The notes under the pieces: generated by a model
Seen by the model: the letters and a program-made list of their open reading frames with translations, nothing else
Databases searched by the model: none
Told to the model about the DNA's origin: nothing
Shown: positions 41,457 through 49,378 of the stretch, piece by piece
Numbering within the stretch: the stretch's first letter is position 1
Layout of the letters: the number at the start of each line of letters is the position of its first letter
Program-made: the position numbers and the translations under genes
Assembly (NCBI GenBank): GCA_017462915.1
Contig: JAFTQG010000018.1
Coordinates: 31,338-95,337 of the forward strand
DNA: 64,000 bases
Source: Prevotella sp.
GTDB lineage: Bacteria; Bacteroidota; Bacteroidia; Bacteroidales; Bacteroidaceae
Direction: 5' to 3'

Positions 41457-42770
41457 TTAACACGTGTTAACATCGGGAAGCTCCATTATCTCCTGTGGCA
41501 GGATGATGCGTTCGGGCAGGATGGCGAGGTGTGAGGAGGTGCTGTGGAGGACGAAAGGCTCTGCCGGCTCGCCCATTCTCTCGCATGTGATGCCTATGTC
41601 GGTGCGTATGCTCTTGAGCACGGTGTATAGCCCTCTCTGCTGCATCTCGTTGTCGCTGTCATGGTTTTTCATCATATTGTCGAAGCTCTCCTCTCCGCTC
41701 AGGCCGTAGGTCATGTAGTAGAGGCGGCAGAATGTCTCGCGGTATCCGTCAGGATGCAGCGTGTCTGCGGTGTCTCCGTTTCTCTTTCTGTCCATGAGGT
41801 AGATGAGATAGAGGACGAATCCGTTCTTGCGGCTGAAGTGTACCATGAGCGTCTCCTGTCCCTTGCGGAGGAAGAGGCGGTAGTATCCGTCGTTTTTCCT
41901 GTTGCGGTCTATGGACTTCATGCGGCAGACCTCGAGGGTTATCTCCGACTCTTCCGCCATGCGCATGGGATTGACGAAGTCGCAGAGCTTCTCCTGAATC
42001 CTCGGCGACTGTCCGAGGAAGAATCGTTTCCAGGTATCGGGGTCTATGGAGTTGAAGACGAGGTCGAGCTCTGCCTCTATCTTGGGGTCGTGTGTGCGCC
42101 GGTACTCCTTGAGATTGGCGAGCAGGCGGCTGTAGCTCTTCAGCCTGTCGGCGTGTGTGATGCAGCCCTTCACGCCCAGTCTCTCCTTGATGGATGTCAT
42201 GGATACGGAGGGCATGATGCCGAGGGCCGCGCCGTGGAGGCCTGTCATGACGGACACGAGCCATTCGCTCATGAATCTCTTCCGCGAGGCGGCCTTCACG
42301 GCGAGGCGGCAGAATTCGTGTGGCTCTTCCGTGGCGAAGGCCTTCAGCGTGGCCGCCGTCTGCTGTCTTGCCGTGTGCTCTGCTGTCTGCACTGCCAGCC
42401 AGAGGTCCTTGTTGAGATTTTCCGCCGTGACCCTTGCCGTAAGGAAGAGCTTGCGGCGGCTGGCGGGAGTGTGCATCTGCAGGATGAGATTGTCGCCGTG
42501 GAGCTCCACGCGCCGTCTCAGCAAGGGATGGCTGTCGAGGGCTATGGAGGGTGTCGTCTCTATGGTGTAGTCGTAGAAGCGGTATCTCATGGGTGTCATC
42601 CACCGTCGGCTGTCGCTCTGGAGGCGCAGGGCTTCCTGTGTCAGAGAAGCCTCCGAGGGGGTGATGATGTAGAGGCAATTGTCGGAGAGCTGTCCTACGG
42701 AGCATCTCTCTTCTGTGAACGTGCCGATATAGGGCTCGTCCACAGGGATGGTTTCGTCGTTTTTCGTCAT
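41457..42770 (-). CDS. Unknown cytosolic protein in the secreted-protein operon
   Basis: A 437-aa protein without signal peptide, membrane helices or a motif I recognise. The N-terminal part has CLYIITPSEASLTQEALRLQ, the middle is helical and basic (HADRLKSYSRLLANLKEYRR, about 206-225), and the C-terminal third carries GYYRLFLRKGQETLMVHFSR. The start overlaps the stop of the metallopeptidase-like gene (42767-42770, ATGA), so the two are translationally coupled. The sigma-like gene follows about 170 bp downstream with its own promoter. Function unknown. Confidence 0.7.
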   Translation of the reverse strand: MTKNDETIPVDEPYIGTFTEERCSVGQLSDNCLYIITPSEASLTQEALRLQSDSRRWMTPMRYRFYDYTIETTPSIALDSHPLLRRRVELHGDNLILQMHTPASRRKLFLTARVTAENLNKDLWLAVQTAEHTARQQTAATLKAFATEEPHEFCRLAVKAASRKRFMSEWLVSVMTGLHGAALGIMPSVSMTSIKERLGVKGCITHADRLKSYSRLLANLKEYRRTHDPKIEAELDLVFNSIDPDTWKRFFLGQSPRIQEKLCDFVNPMRMAEESEITLEVCRMKSIDRNRKNDGYYRLFLRKGQETLMVHFSRKNGFVLYLIYLMDRKRNGDTADTLHPDGYRETFCRLYYMTYGLSGEESFDNMMKNHDSDNEMQQRGLYTVLKSIRTDIGITCERMGEPAEPFVLHSTSSHLAILPERIILPQEIMELPDVNTC

Positions 42771-43666
42771 TCTTCTTCTCTTTGTGCTTGTTGGTTAGTG
42801 TCGGGCTCTCTTTTCAGCAGACGGCTGTCATACGGCTCTCCTGAGCGATTTTCTCGGGAGGGGGGGGAGGCGAGTAATCCTATCTCTCTCAGGAGGTTGT
42901 GCCAGTCGTGGCGGAGGGTGTCGCGGTAGATGTATGCGAAGGACGGCATGATGGCTGTGACGGTCTTCACGAGAGTCTTCCCGTCCATGTCTCCGTGGTG
43001 CAGGCATTGCTGTCCGTAGTCGACGGCTGTCTCTCTCAGTCTGCCGTCAGGGTGTGTGACGCTGATGCTCCTTCCTGCCACGGCGCGCTTGTATCCCTCT
43101 GTCTGGAGGCGGTGTCTCGCGGCATAGAGTCCCACGGCGATGTCTGCCGCCAGTTCGTGCATCCATCTCTCGCTGCTGAAGAGCATGAAGCGGTGTCTGT
43201 GGAGTGCCTGGTGGGCGAGCTCGTGTACGAAGCAGAGGGTGAGGGTCTCCCTGCCGTAGAGTCCTGTGGAGCGCAGCCTTTCGATGCTGTAGGACAGTCT
43301 GCAGGCTGTGCCGTCATCTCCTGGTGTCAGCTCTGCCGGGCTGTCGTCGCTGTTGCTTGTCCTCGGTTTCGGGAAGGAAAAGAAGGCGGAGACATCGGCT
43401 ATGATGCTCTGGATGTCAGCCTCGGAGACTTCTCTCTCGTGGAGGAAAATGATGCCTCCGGCATTTATGAGCCGACGGCAAAGCCGTTTTACCCCCCCCC
43501 ATAAAGTGCTGAGTATATGATTGTTAGCATAGTTGCGGCTCTCTCTTTGGTGGAGTTCTTCCCTCTTTTTCCTTGTCTGTGGAGAGAGGAGGTGGAGTGT
43601 GGCCCCGGTGTTTCCCGTCTCTCTGTGGGGAGTGTGATGGCATTGTGTGGATTCATGTCGTTTCAT
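42767..43666 (-). CDS. HExxH metallopeptidase-like protein, possibly phase-variable
   Basis: The frame gives 299 aa, but the first 58 residues are weakly supported. The convincing part starts after a G9 tract (43492-43500; minus strand reads GGGGGGGGG). The zinc motif is FVHELAHQALHRH (about 140-152; HELAH), followed by WMHELAADIAVGLYAA (about 160-175), which supplies a third acidic ligand as in small gluzincins. No signal peptide is seen. An ATG at 43530 would be in frame only if the tract had ten G (or seven). A C8 tract lies near the C-terminal end (42860-42867). It is the first gene of an operon leading to the sigma-like regulator. Confidence 0.65.
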   Translation of the reverse strand: MKRHESTQCHHTPHRETGNTGATLHLLSPQTRKKREELHQRESRNYANNHILSTLWGGVKRLCRRLINAGGIIFLHEREVSEADIQSIIADVSAFFSFPKPRTSNSDDSPAELTPGDDGTACRLSYSIERLRSTGLYGRETLTLCFVHELAHQALHRHRFMLFSSERWMHELAADIAVGLYAARHRLQTEGYKRAVAGRSISVTHPDGRLRETAVDYGQQCLHHGDMDGKTLVKTVTAIMPSFAYIYRDTLRHDWHNLLREIGLLASPPSRENRSGEPYDSRLLKREPDTNQQAQREEE

Positions 43667-43675
43667 GGTATTTAT

Positions 43676-43768
43676 TGTAGGTTGTGCGGTTGTACGGTTA
43701 TTATTTTAGGTTTTTATAGCCGGAATAGCCAAAATAGCCGGAATGGCCGAAATGGCAGATATGGAGGT
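43676..43768. repeat. 9-mer repeat with short 8-mer arm
   Basis: GTACGGTT-like units (43680-43701), then ATAGCCGGA, ATAGCCAAA, ATAGCCGGA, ATGGCCGAA, ATGGCAGAT (43717-43761). The 43667-44757 gap holds this element, a 22-bp repeat, other degenerate 9-mers (43971-44005, 44238-44275) and a MITE; I see no gene there. Confidence 0.75.
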
Positions 43769-43807
43769 GTATGATGTTGTCATGTCTCTGGTTTACAGAG
43801 ACTTGGG

Positions 43808-43890
43808 AGAGGGTGACGTTTCGCAGTGCGGAAGGTGACGTTTTGTCGTGCAAAGTGTCACGCTTTGCTGTGGGATGTGTCACCCTTTTC
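43808..43890. repeat. 22-bp GGTGACG repeat, four units
   Basis: Cores at 43814, 43836, 43858 and 43880, exactly 22 bp apart; the first two are GGTGACG, the last two GTCAC. Units have GCGGAAGG-type ends as in the other four loci. Confidence 0.85.
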
Positions 43891-44349
43891 CCGATGTCTC
43901 CTCACTCTCTTGCTTTTCCTGAGGCTGTGTTTTTATATGTTCGGCATGTGTGGTCATGCAGTTATGTGGTTAGCCGTAATAGCTGTGATAGCCGTAATGG
44001 GGAATATACGGTTATGTTTTTTGGGGGCACCTTACCGTCAAGGTCATGGTTAGGGGCGGTTTGTTTCATGTGGTTTTTGGGGTGATGATTGTCGTTTTTA
44101 CGCTTGTGATTGACAGTCATGTCCCATACCGTCCCTATAAATATAGAGTGGGAAATGAGGCGGTTTCTATCAAGCTGGTGTAGTTTTTTTCGGTTATGTG
44201 GTTGTACGGTTGTAGTTTTTTTTTGTTGTGACAGCACTGATAGCCGTTATGGCCGGAGTGGCCTTGATGGGCTCTATGGTGCATCTTCCTGCTATTGCTG
44301 CTGCCGCTTTTGTCACCGCTGAGTCTGTCACTGTTTTTATGTTGCCGTT

Positions 44350-44551
44350 TATCCCAAATCGATCATTAGATTTCACTTCGTTTTGTTTTTATCTCCGTTG
44401 TATTGTTAACCATTTCATCGAAGGCATAGCGGGCTATGTCGAGACGGAACGGGCAGCAAGACAGCGAAGAGAAATGTGAAACAAACGAAAAGACCGTATA
44501 ACAATAACAGAACCTTACCTTGTGTTGTTCTAATGACCGATTTGGGTTTAT
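44350..44551. mobile_element. MITE, complete copy with target duplication
   Basis: A 192-bp element (44355-44546) with terminal inverted repeats CCCAAATCGATCATTAGA and TCTAATGACCGATTTGGG (17 of 18 complementary). It is bordered by 5-bp TTTAT duplications (44350-44354 and 44547-44551). It encodes no transposase. The interior has a palindrome GGCATAGCGGGCTATGTC. The second copy is at 63818-64000. Confidence 0.92.
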
Positions 44552-44757
44552 CCTTAATACCGGAATATCGGGAGATGTAACCATCTTATGCAAAAAAAAT
44601 GCCGGAAGACCTCGAAAAAGAGTCTGCACCGGGTCATCATGAAGTGACTCGGTGCAGACTTTATGTATGGCTCTGCTTTATGTATGGCGATGGCGGATGC
44701 TGCCAATGGCGCTTCTGCCGGTGTGGATACTGTGACAGCCGGGTTTCATCTTGTGGC

Positions 44758-45405
44758 TCATTGGTTCAGGATTTTTGCCTTTTCTCTGTCAAACTCTTCT
44801 TGGGTCAGGATGCCGGAGTCGAGCAGTCCTTTCAGCTGTGTGAGTTTCTCGACTTTGTCTGAGAGGGAGAGGGGCTTCTTCGCGTTCTCTGGCTTTTCTG
44901 TCTGCGGCTCATCGCTGCCTGTCACCGCTTTCTGTCCGCCGGTCTCTGCATCATGCCGCGCGTACCTGTCTTGGGCACTCTGAAACGCTTTGCGGAACTC
45001 GTGAGGGTCGTCGATGTTGCTTATGCAGGCATACGTGCTGCCTGTGCCGCGGCATACGATGGTGCCGCAGCCACATGCGCGGTCAATGATGCCTTGGCTG
45101 ACGTATACGGCTTCTATCTTGCTGAGGCTTATCTCCGTGGTGTTTCGGCTTATCACTCCGGTCTTTATGAACAGACGCTGGGATGTGATGGAGAATTCGT
45201 CGGTATGCACTTTCAGGTATGTGCGTATGAGGAGTATAAGGCCTATGGGCAGTGTGATGAGGAGGAAGGGTGATGATGCGAGGAGTGTCGGCAGTGTGAT
45301 GAAGACATTGAATACAACAGGCCATAGCCATATTATCTTGTTGTAATGGGCCTCATGCAGTAGTGTCTCGCCTTCTACGAGGGAGGAGTTGATGTATTTT
45401 CCCAT
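44758..45405 (-). CDS. Membrane PH-domain protein with SHOCT tail
   Basis: A 215-aa inner-membrane protein. Two hydrophobic segments (about 24-45 and 46-64) precede a bacterial PH (DUF304) domain (about 65-140; LKVHTDEFSITSQRLFIKTG and EISLSKIEAVYVSQG). A charged linker leads to a SHOCT motif at the end (VEKLTQLKGLLDSGILTQEE, about 189-208, then FDREKAKIL). PH/SHOCT proteins are found widely in bacteria with no defined biochemical role, perhaps in membrane stress. The promoter at 45483-45514 precedes it. Confidence 0.88.
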   Translation of the reverse strand: MGKYINSSLVEGETLLHEAHYNKIIWLWPVVFNVFITLPTLLASSPFLLITLPIGLILLIRTYLKVHTDEFSITSQRLFIKTGVISRNTTEISLSKIEAVYVSQGIIDRACGCGTIVCRGTGSTYACISNIDDPHEFRKAFQSAQDRYARHDAETGGQKAVTGSDEPQTEKPENAKKPLSLSDKVEKLTQLKGLLDSGILTQEEFDREKAKILNQ

Positions 45406-45482
45406 AGTATTGTCGTGGTGGTTAGGTGTGGGTATCGGTCTCTTGTCGTACGGCAGATGGTGTGTGTCTCCGTATCTGATAG

Positions 45483-45514
45483 CAAAGTTAATGATTTTTT
45501 CTTTTATAAATGGA
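45483..45514 (-). promoter_or_regulatory. Promoter of the PH/SHOCT gene
   Basis: TAACTTTG on the minus strand (45490-45483), with TTTAT-like bases about 20 bp upstream. The leader is about 75 nt. Confidence 0.6.
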
Positions 45515-45554
45515 GACTTTAACAGAATTTATGATATGAGGGCTTGTGGTGGAT

Positions 45555-45600
45555 ATAATGAAAGGCTGGTTTCAACAACGCGAAACCAGCCTTTCATTAT
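45555..45600 (-). terminator. Terminator after rhaD
   Basis: Two 19-bp arms (45555-45573, 45582-45600) are exact complements around an 8-nt loop, about 30 bp after the rhaD stop. The tail is A/T-rich but lacks a pure T run. Confidence 0.7.
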
Positions 45601-45627
45601 ATATTATAATATGTGTTCTTCCATCAA

Positions 45628-46449
45628 TCAGCAAGGGCGCGATGTAGGGAGGTTGAAGGTCTTCTGTATGTCAGTCATCTCCTGGTCTGTCATGCCGTCA
45701 GGCTCTGAGCCCATGGACTTGGCGCACATGTAGATGTTTGCTGCCTTGCAGAGTACGTCGGTCTGGTCGAAGGCGTCCATGATGTCGGTGCCTACGGCTA
45801 CTGTGCCGTGCTTCTCCCACATTACCACGTCATGCTTCTTTATCTGCTCGAGGGTGGCGTCAGCAAGCTCTATGGAGCCTGGCATGGCGTAAGGCACGAT
45901 GCCTATGCCCAGGGGAGCGAAGGCGAGGGTCTCCGGAATCATTGACCACAGCACCTTTGTCATCTCATTGCCTTTGAGGAAGCGCTTGATGTGTGACATT
46001 GCCACGAGCTCGATAGGGTGGGTGTGGAGTGTTGCCTTGTAGCAGCTGCCTGTGGAGAGGAGGTAGTCCTGCAGGGCGAGGTGTGAAGGGAGCTCGGATG
46101 TAGGCATTACCGGCTCGTCGGCGATGATTTCGTATGACGCGCAGTCTTCGCAGATGCGTATGATGGAGCCGTTCTCCATAGGGAAGCGTGCGAGGTCGCG
46201 CATGCGCTTTCCTGTGCCTTTGGCGTAGAAATACTTGCCTTTGAGGTTAGGGAGCACCTTGCCTATCTGCTTTACAGGGGCGATGGCAGGCATTGCCTTT
46301 ATCTCGTCGTCGACGAATTCGGTGATGTTTACCGTGATGTTTCCGCCGTTGCGCTCTGCCCAGCCTTTCTGCCAGAGGTAGCCTGTGACCTCAGCCACCT
46401 GGTCGATGACGGCCTTGAGACCTGGACGGTTGTCTAATATGCTTTTCAT
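45628..46449 (-). CDS. rhaD: Rhamnulose-1-phosphate aldolase
   Basis: A 273-aa class II aldolase that splits L-rhamnulose 1-phosphate into dihydroxyacetone phosphate and L-lactaldehyde. GNITVNITE near the start (about 36-44) and KATLHTHPIELVAMSH (about 138-153) are the phosphate-binding and zinc-binding motifs. WEKHGTVAVG (about 211-220) gives a further histidine ligand. Length is as expected. It is the last gene of the minus-strand rhamnose cluster, separated from the transporter gene by a composite repeat. Confidence 0.96.
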   Translation of the reverse strand: MKSILDNRPGLKAVIDQVAEVTGYLWQKGWAERNGGNITVNITEFVDDEIKAMPAIAPVKQIGKVLPNLKGKYFYAKGTGKRMRDLARFPMENGSIIRICEDCASYEIIADEPVMPTSELPSHLALQDYLLSTGSCYKATLHTHPIELVAMSHIKRFLKGNEMTKVLWSMIPETLAFAPLGIGIVPYAMPGSIELADATLEQIKKHDVVMWEKHGTVAVGTDIMDAFDQTDVLCKAANIYMCAKSMGSEPDGMTDQEMTDIQKTFNLPTSRPC

Positions 46450-46600
46450 TGTTGTTTTGTTGTTTAGTTTTTTTTGTTGTTTAGTTGAGCTGAGGATAGC
46501 CGGAATAGCCGATATAGCCGGAATAGGATAACGGCAATAGCCGATATAGCCATTATAGCCGTAATAGAGGCAATAGCCATTATGGCCGGGATAGTGGCTG
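46450..46600. repeat. Composite intergenic repeat inside the rha cluster
   Basis: G/T 8-mers (46452-46485), then ATAGCCGGA, ATAGCCGAT, ATAGCCGGA, ATAGGATAA, then CGGCAATAGCC-type 9-mers to 46591. It separates rhaD from the transporter within one transcript direction. Confidence 0.75.
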
Positions 46601-46611
46601 GGCTACCTTAT

Positions 46612-47961
46612 TTAATAGTTGTCGCCGTAGCGTTCCTTTGTGATTTCCTCAAGCGACTTTCCGCGGGTGTCAGGGCATCCGGCAACGCCTACCACGAGAG
46701 AGATGGCGAGGAGTGCTATCATGCAGTAGGCTGCTATCTCGAAGCCCTCGCCGTGCTCGCCGTAGATGTATGTGAACACGAGTCCCCATACAGCCGACAG
46801 GCCGCGTACGATGAAGAACATCAGACCCTGTGCTCCTGCGCGGTACTTGGCAGGGAAGAGCTCTGTGCCCCACAGGGCGTAGAATATCTGTACGGAGATA
46901 CCGCCCTGTATGCCCCAGAGGATGGCGAACGACCACAGTCCGACAGGGCCGCTCACGCCTACTGAGACGATGATGAGCCATGCGCTGAGGGCGAAGAGGA
47001 GACCTAAGGTGTAGAGGGTCTTATGGCTCTTGGTGTCGATGATCTTGGAGGTGATGAAGGTCACGCCGACGATGATAGCCCACTGTATGCAGTTCATCCA
47101 GTTGGCCTGTGCGTTGGTGACGCCTCCTGCCGACTCGTAGATATGCGGCTGGAAGAAGCCCATGACGCTCGCCACGAGGTTCCATGTGAGATATATGCCT
47201 GCAAGGAAGCATACTGTCTTCACGGCGATGTTGTTCTGGAAGAGCACCTTGATGTTGTCTATCAGTCCCGTCTCGCGGCCTTCTGCCTTTGCGGCGGCCT
47301 TCTGCGCCTCATACTCTGCGCTCTCCTGGAGCTTGCGCTGGAGGTTCCAGGCGATGAATGCGACGATGAAGAGTGTGAAGAACACCACACGTGAGCTGAA
47401 TACCTGTACGGCGGAGGTGGCAGCCATGTCCACGCCACACATGGCGGCGATGGACTCTACCCATCCGAAGAGTTCTCCTTCCGGCGCGAACCACATGCCG
47501 AAGAGCAGTATGAACATAGGGCCGATGCCCCATGACATCTGTGAGATGCAGATGTTTCGTCCGCGGTTATTCACCTCGGAGCTCTCGGAGATGTATGTCC
47601 ATGATGCCGGCACGCCGACGCCTACGGAGATGCCGGTGAAGAGGAAGCCGAGCAGGAGCATAGGGAAATTGACGGAAAGCATCACCAGCAGCACTCCGAG
47701 CATATAGACAAGGAGGTTGTATGTGAAGATGAACTTTCGTCCGTACTTGTCGGCGAGGAAGCCTCCGATGATTGCGCCCACTGCCGCACCGAGACAGTTG
47801 GCGCTGATGAAGTTGAGCCATCCGAGGTCTACCTCAGAGAGTCCGAGATAGTTCTTCCACAGAGACAGACCGCTGGCGCCGGCGACTATTGCGCCGGCGT
47901 CAAGGTAGTTGTTGAGTGAAACAGCGATAGTGCTTTTCAGACTGTTATCTTTTGCTGCCAT
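46612..47961 (-). CDS. MFS sugar transporter, probable L-rhamnose permease
   Basis: A 449-aa inner-membrane protein with about 12 transmembrane helices. GGFLADKYGRKF (about 66-77) is the sugar-porter loop motif, and GVPASWTYISESSEVNNRGR (about 114-133) matches the PESPR region. It lies between rhaA (5 bp gap on the upstream side) and rhaD, so rhamnose is the likely substrate; it is not of the RhaT family. The ion coupling is presumably proton symport. Confidence 0.88.
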   Translation of the reverse strand: MAAKDNSLKSTIAVSLNNYLDAGAIVAGASGLSLWKNYLGLSEVDLGWLNFISANCLGAAVGAIIGGFLADKYGRKFIFTYNLLVYMLGVLLVMLSVNFPMLLLGFLFTGISVGVGVPASWTYISESSEVNNRGRNICISQMSWGIGPMFILLFGMWFAPEGELFGWVESIAAMCGVDMAATSAVQVFSSRVVFFTLFIVAFIAWNLQRKLQESAEYEAQKAAAKAEGRETGLIDNIKVLFQNNIAVKTVCFLAGIYLTWNLVASVMGFFQPHIYESAGGVTNAQANWMNCIQWAIIVGVTFITSKIIDTKSHKTLYTLGLLFALSAWLIIVSVGVSGPVGLWSFAILWGIQGGISVQIFYALWGTELFPAKYRAGAQGLMFFIVRGLSAVWGLVFTYIYGEHGEGFEIAAYCMIALLAISLVVGVAGCPDTRGKSLEEITKERYGDNY

Positions 47962-47966
47962 GACCG

Positions 47967-49223
47967 TTATCTTTTGCTTGTCACGTCAGCGACATACTTG
48001 TCTATGTCCAGCATGAAGTCCTGTCCTACAGGGACATCGTTGCGCACGCAGAACTCGTCGTATACTGCCTGCCATGGCATGGCCTTCTGCTCTTCCATGA
48101 GGGCGAGCACCTTGTAGCCTTCGCCTGCCAGCTCGTAGTTTCTGATGGTCTCTGTCGGCTCGAGGAGTGCGCGGAGCATACACTTCTGTGCTGCGCGTGA
48201 ACCGATGACGTATGCTCCGATGCGGTTGATGGAGCCGTCGAAGAAGTCCAGTCCGTAGTGTACACGGTCAAGGGCTCCTGCGCGTACTATCTCGGAGAAG
48301 AGTTCCATGGTCGTGTCGTCCATGATTGTCACATGGTCAGAGTCCCAGCGTACAGGGCGGGAGACGTGGAGCATGAGCTCAGGCAGGTAAGGGAGCACGG
48401 CAGAGACCTTGTCGGCAGGAGATTCTGTCGGGTGGTAGTGGCCGGTGTCTATGGTGAGGAGCTTGCCCTTCTGTGCGGCGTATGCTGTATAGAAGTCGTG
48501 TGAGCCTACTGTGAACGACTCGAGACCCATGCCGAAGACCTTTCCCTCGATGCAGTCCTTCATCATCGGCTGCTCCTTCTCGAAGATAGTGTCGAGCGAC
48601 TGCTTGAGGAGGTTGCGGTAGAGGGCGTGGTTCACGGAGACATCCTTGCATCCGTCGTGTACCCAGAGGTTCATGATACATGGGTCGCCCTGTGCCTCGC
48701 CCATGGCGTTGGCTATGTCGCGGCAGCGCTTTGTATGCTCTATCCAGAAGTTGCGTGTGTCCTCGTCAGGGTTGGCGAGTGTCAGCGAGCCGGATCTTGG
48801 GTGTCCGAAGGAAGAGGAGTTGAAGTCGAGGAGAGTGTCGTTCTCCTTTGTCCAGTCTATCCATGACTGGAAATGCTCTACAGTAACCTCGTCGCGGTCT
48901 ACAGCCTTGCCTTTGAAGTCGCCGTATATCTCATGGAGATTGAGGCGGTGATTGCCAGGGATGAGTGACTTTGCCTTGAGGATATCCTGACGCACCTCGT
49001 CGATGTTGCGTGCCGCTCCCGGGCAGTTGCCTGTCACGGCGAGTCCAGAGCCGAGCTCTGTCTCCTCCTTTACCTCGAAGCCCTTCACGTCGTCTGCCTG
49101 CCAGCAGTGGAGTGAGAGGTGGAAGTCCTGAAGCTGCTTGAGCACTTTCTCTGTGTCGATGCCAATCTCTGCATAACGCTCTTTGGCTATCTCGTAAGCC
49201 TTAGAAATAAGTTCTGCTTTCAT
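47967..49223 (-). CDS. rhaA: L-rhamnose isomerase
   Basis: A 418-aa TIM-barrel enzyme that isomerises L-rhamnose to L-rhamnulose using Mn2+/Zn2+. HLSLHCWQADDVKGFE (about 34-49) is diagnostic. NLHEIYGDF, LDFNSSSFGHP, NLWVHDGCKD and TIDTGHYHP (about 269-277) carry the active-site metal ligands. Length fits the family. The next gene downstream starts 5 bp after the stop, so they are co-transcribed. Confidence 0.97.
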   Translation of the reverse strand: MKAELISKAYEIAKERYAEIGIDTEKVLKQLQDFHLSLHCWQADDVKGFEVKEETELGSGLAVTGNCPGAARNIDEVRQDILKAKSLIPGNHRLNLHEIYGDFKGKAVDRDEVTVEHFQSWIDWTKENDTLLDFNSSSFGHPRSGSLTLANPDEDTRNFWIEHTKRCRDIANAMGEAQGDPCIMNLWVHDGCKDVSVNHALYRNLLKQSLDTIFEKEQPMMKDCIEGKVFGMGLESFTVGSHDFYTAYAAQKGKLLTIDTGHYHPTESPADKVSAVLPYLPELMLHVSRPVRWDSDHVTIMDDTTMELFSEIVRAGALDRVHYGLDFFDGSINRIGAYVIGSRAAQKCMLRALLEPTETIRNYELAGEGYKVLALMEEQKAMPWQAVYDEFCVRNDVPVGQDFMLDIDKYVADVTSKR

Positions 49224-49261
49224 TTTGTCAGTAGTTTTTTTTAGTTAATGTTATTTAGTTT

Positions 49262-49378
49262 TTGTTTGTTTCTGTAGTTTTTTTATAGGGGATAGCCGGA
49301 ATAGCCGATATAGCCGGAATAGCCGGAATAGGCAGAACTGATGTCCGTATAACCGCCTAACCGTAAAAACCGCCCGTC
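49262..49378. repeat. Composite intergenic repeat inside the rha cluster
   Basis: A degenerate T-rich left arm, ATAGCCGGA, ATAGCCGAT, ATAGCCGGA, ATAGCCGGA 9-mers (49292-49330), then CCGTATAA/CCGCCTAA 8-mers (49348-49374). Confidence 0.8.

Noticed and set aside
42767-42770. Sequencing error as the cause of the odd N-terminus of the metallopeptidase gene
   Set aside because: Not excluded, but a clean in-frame alternative start that needs only one extra G makes a biological switch at least as likely, so it is reported as a finding.
44228-44479. An 83-aa ORF ending in the MITE
   Set aside because: The second half is MITE sequence also found in the same frame at 63818; no promoter or family match.
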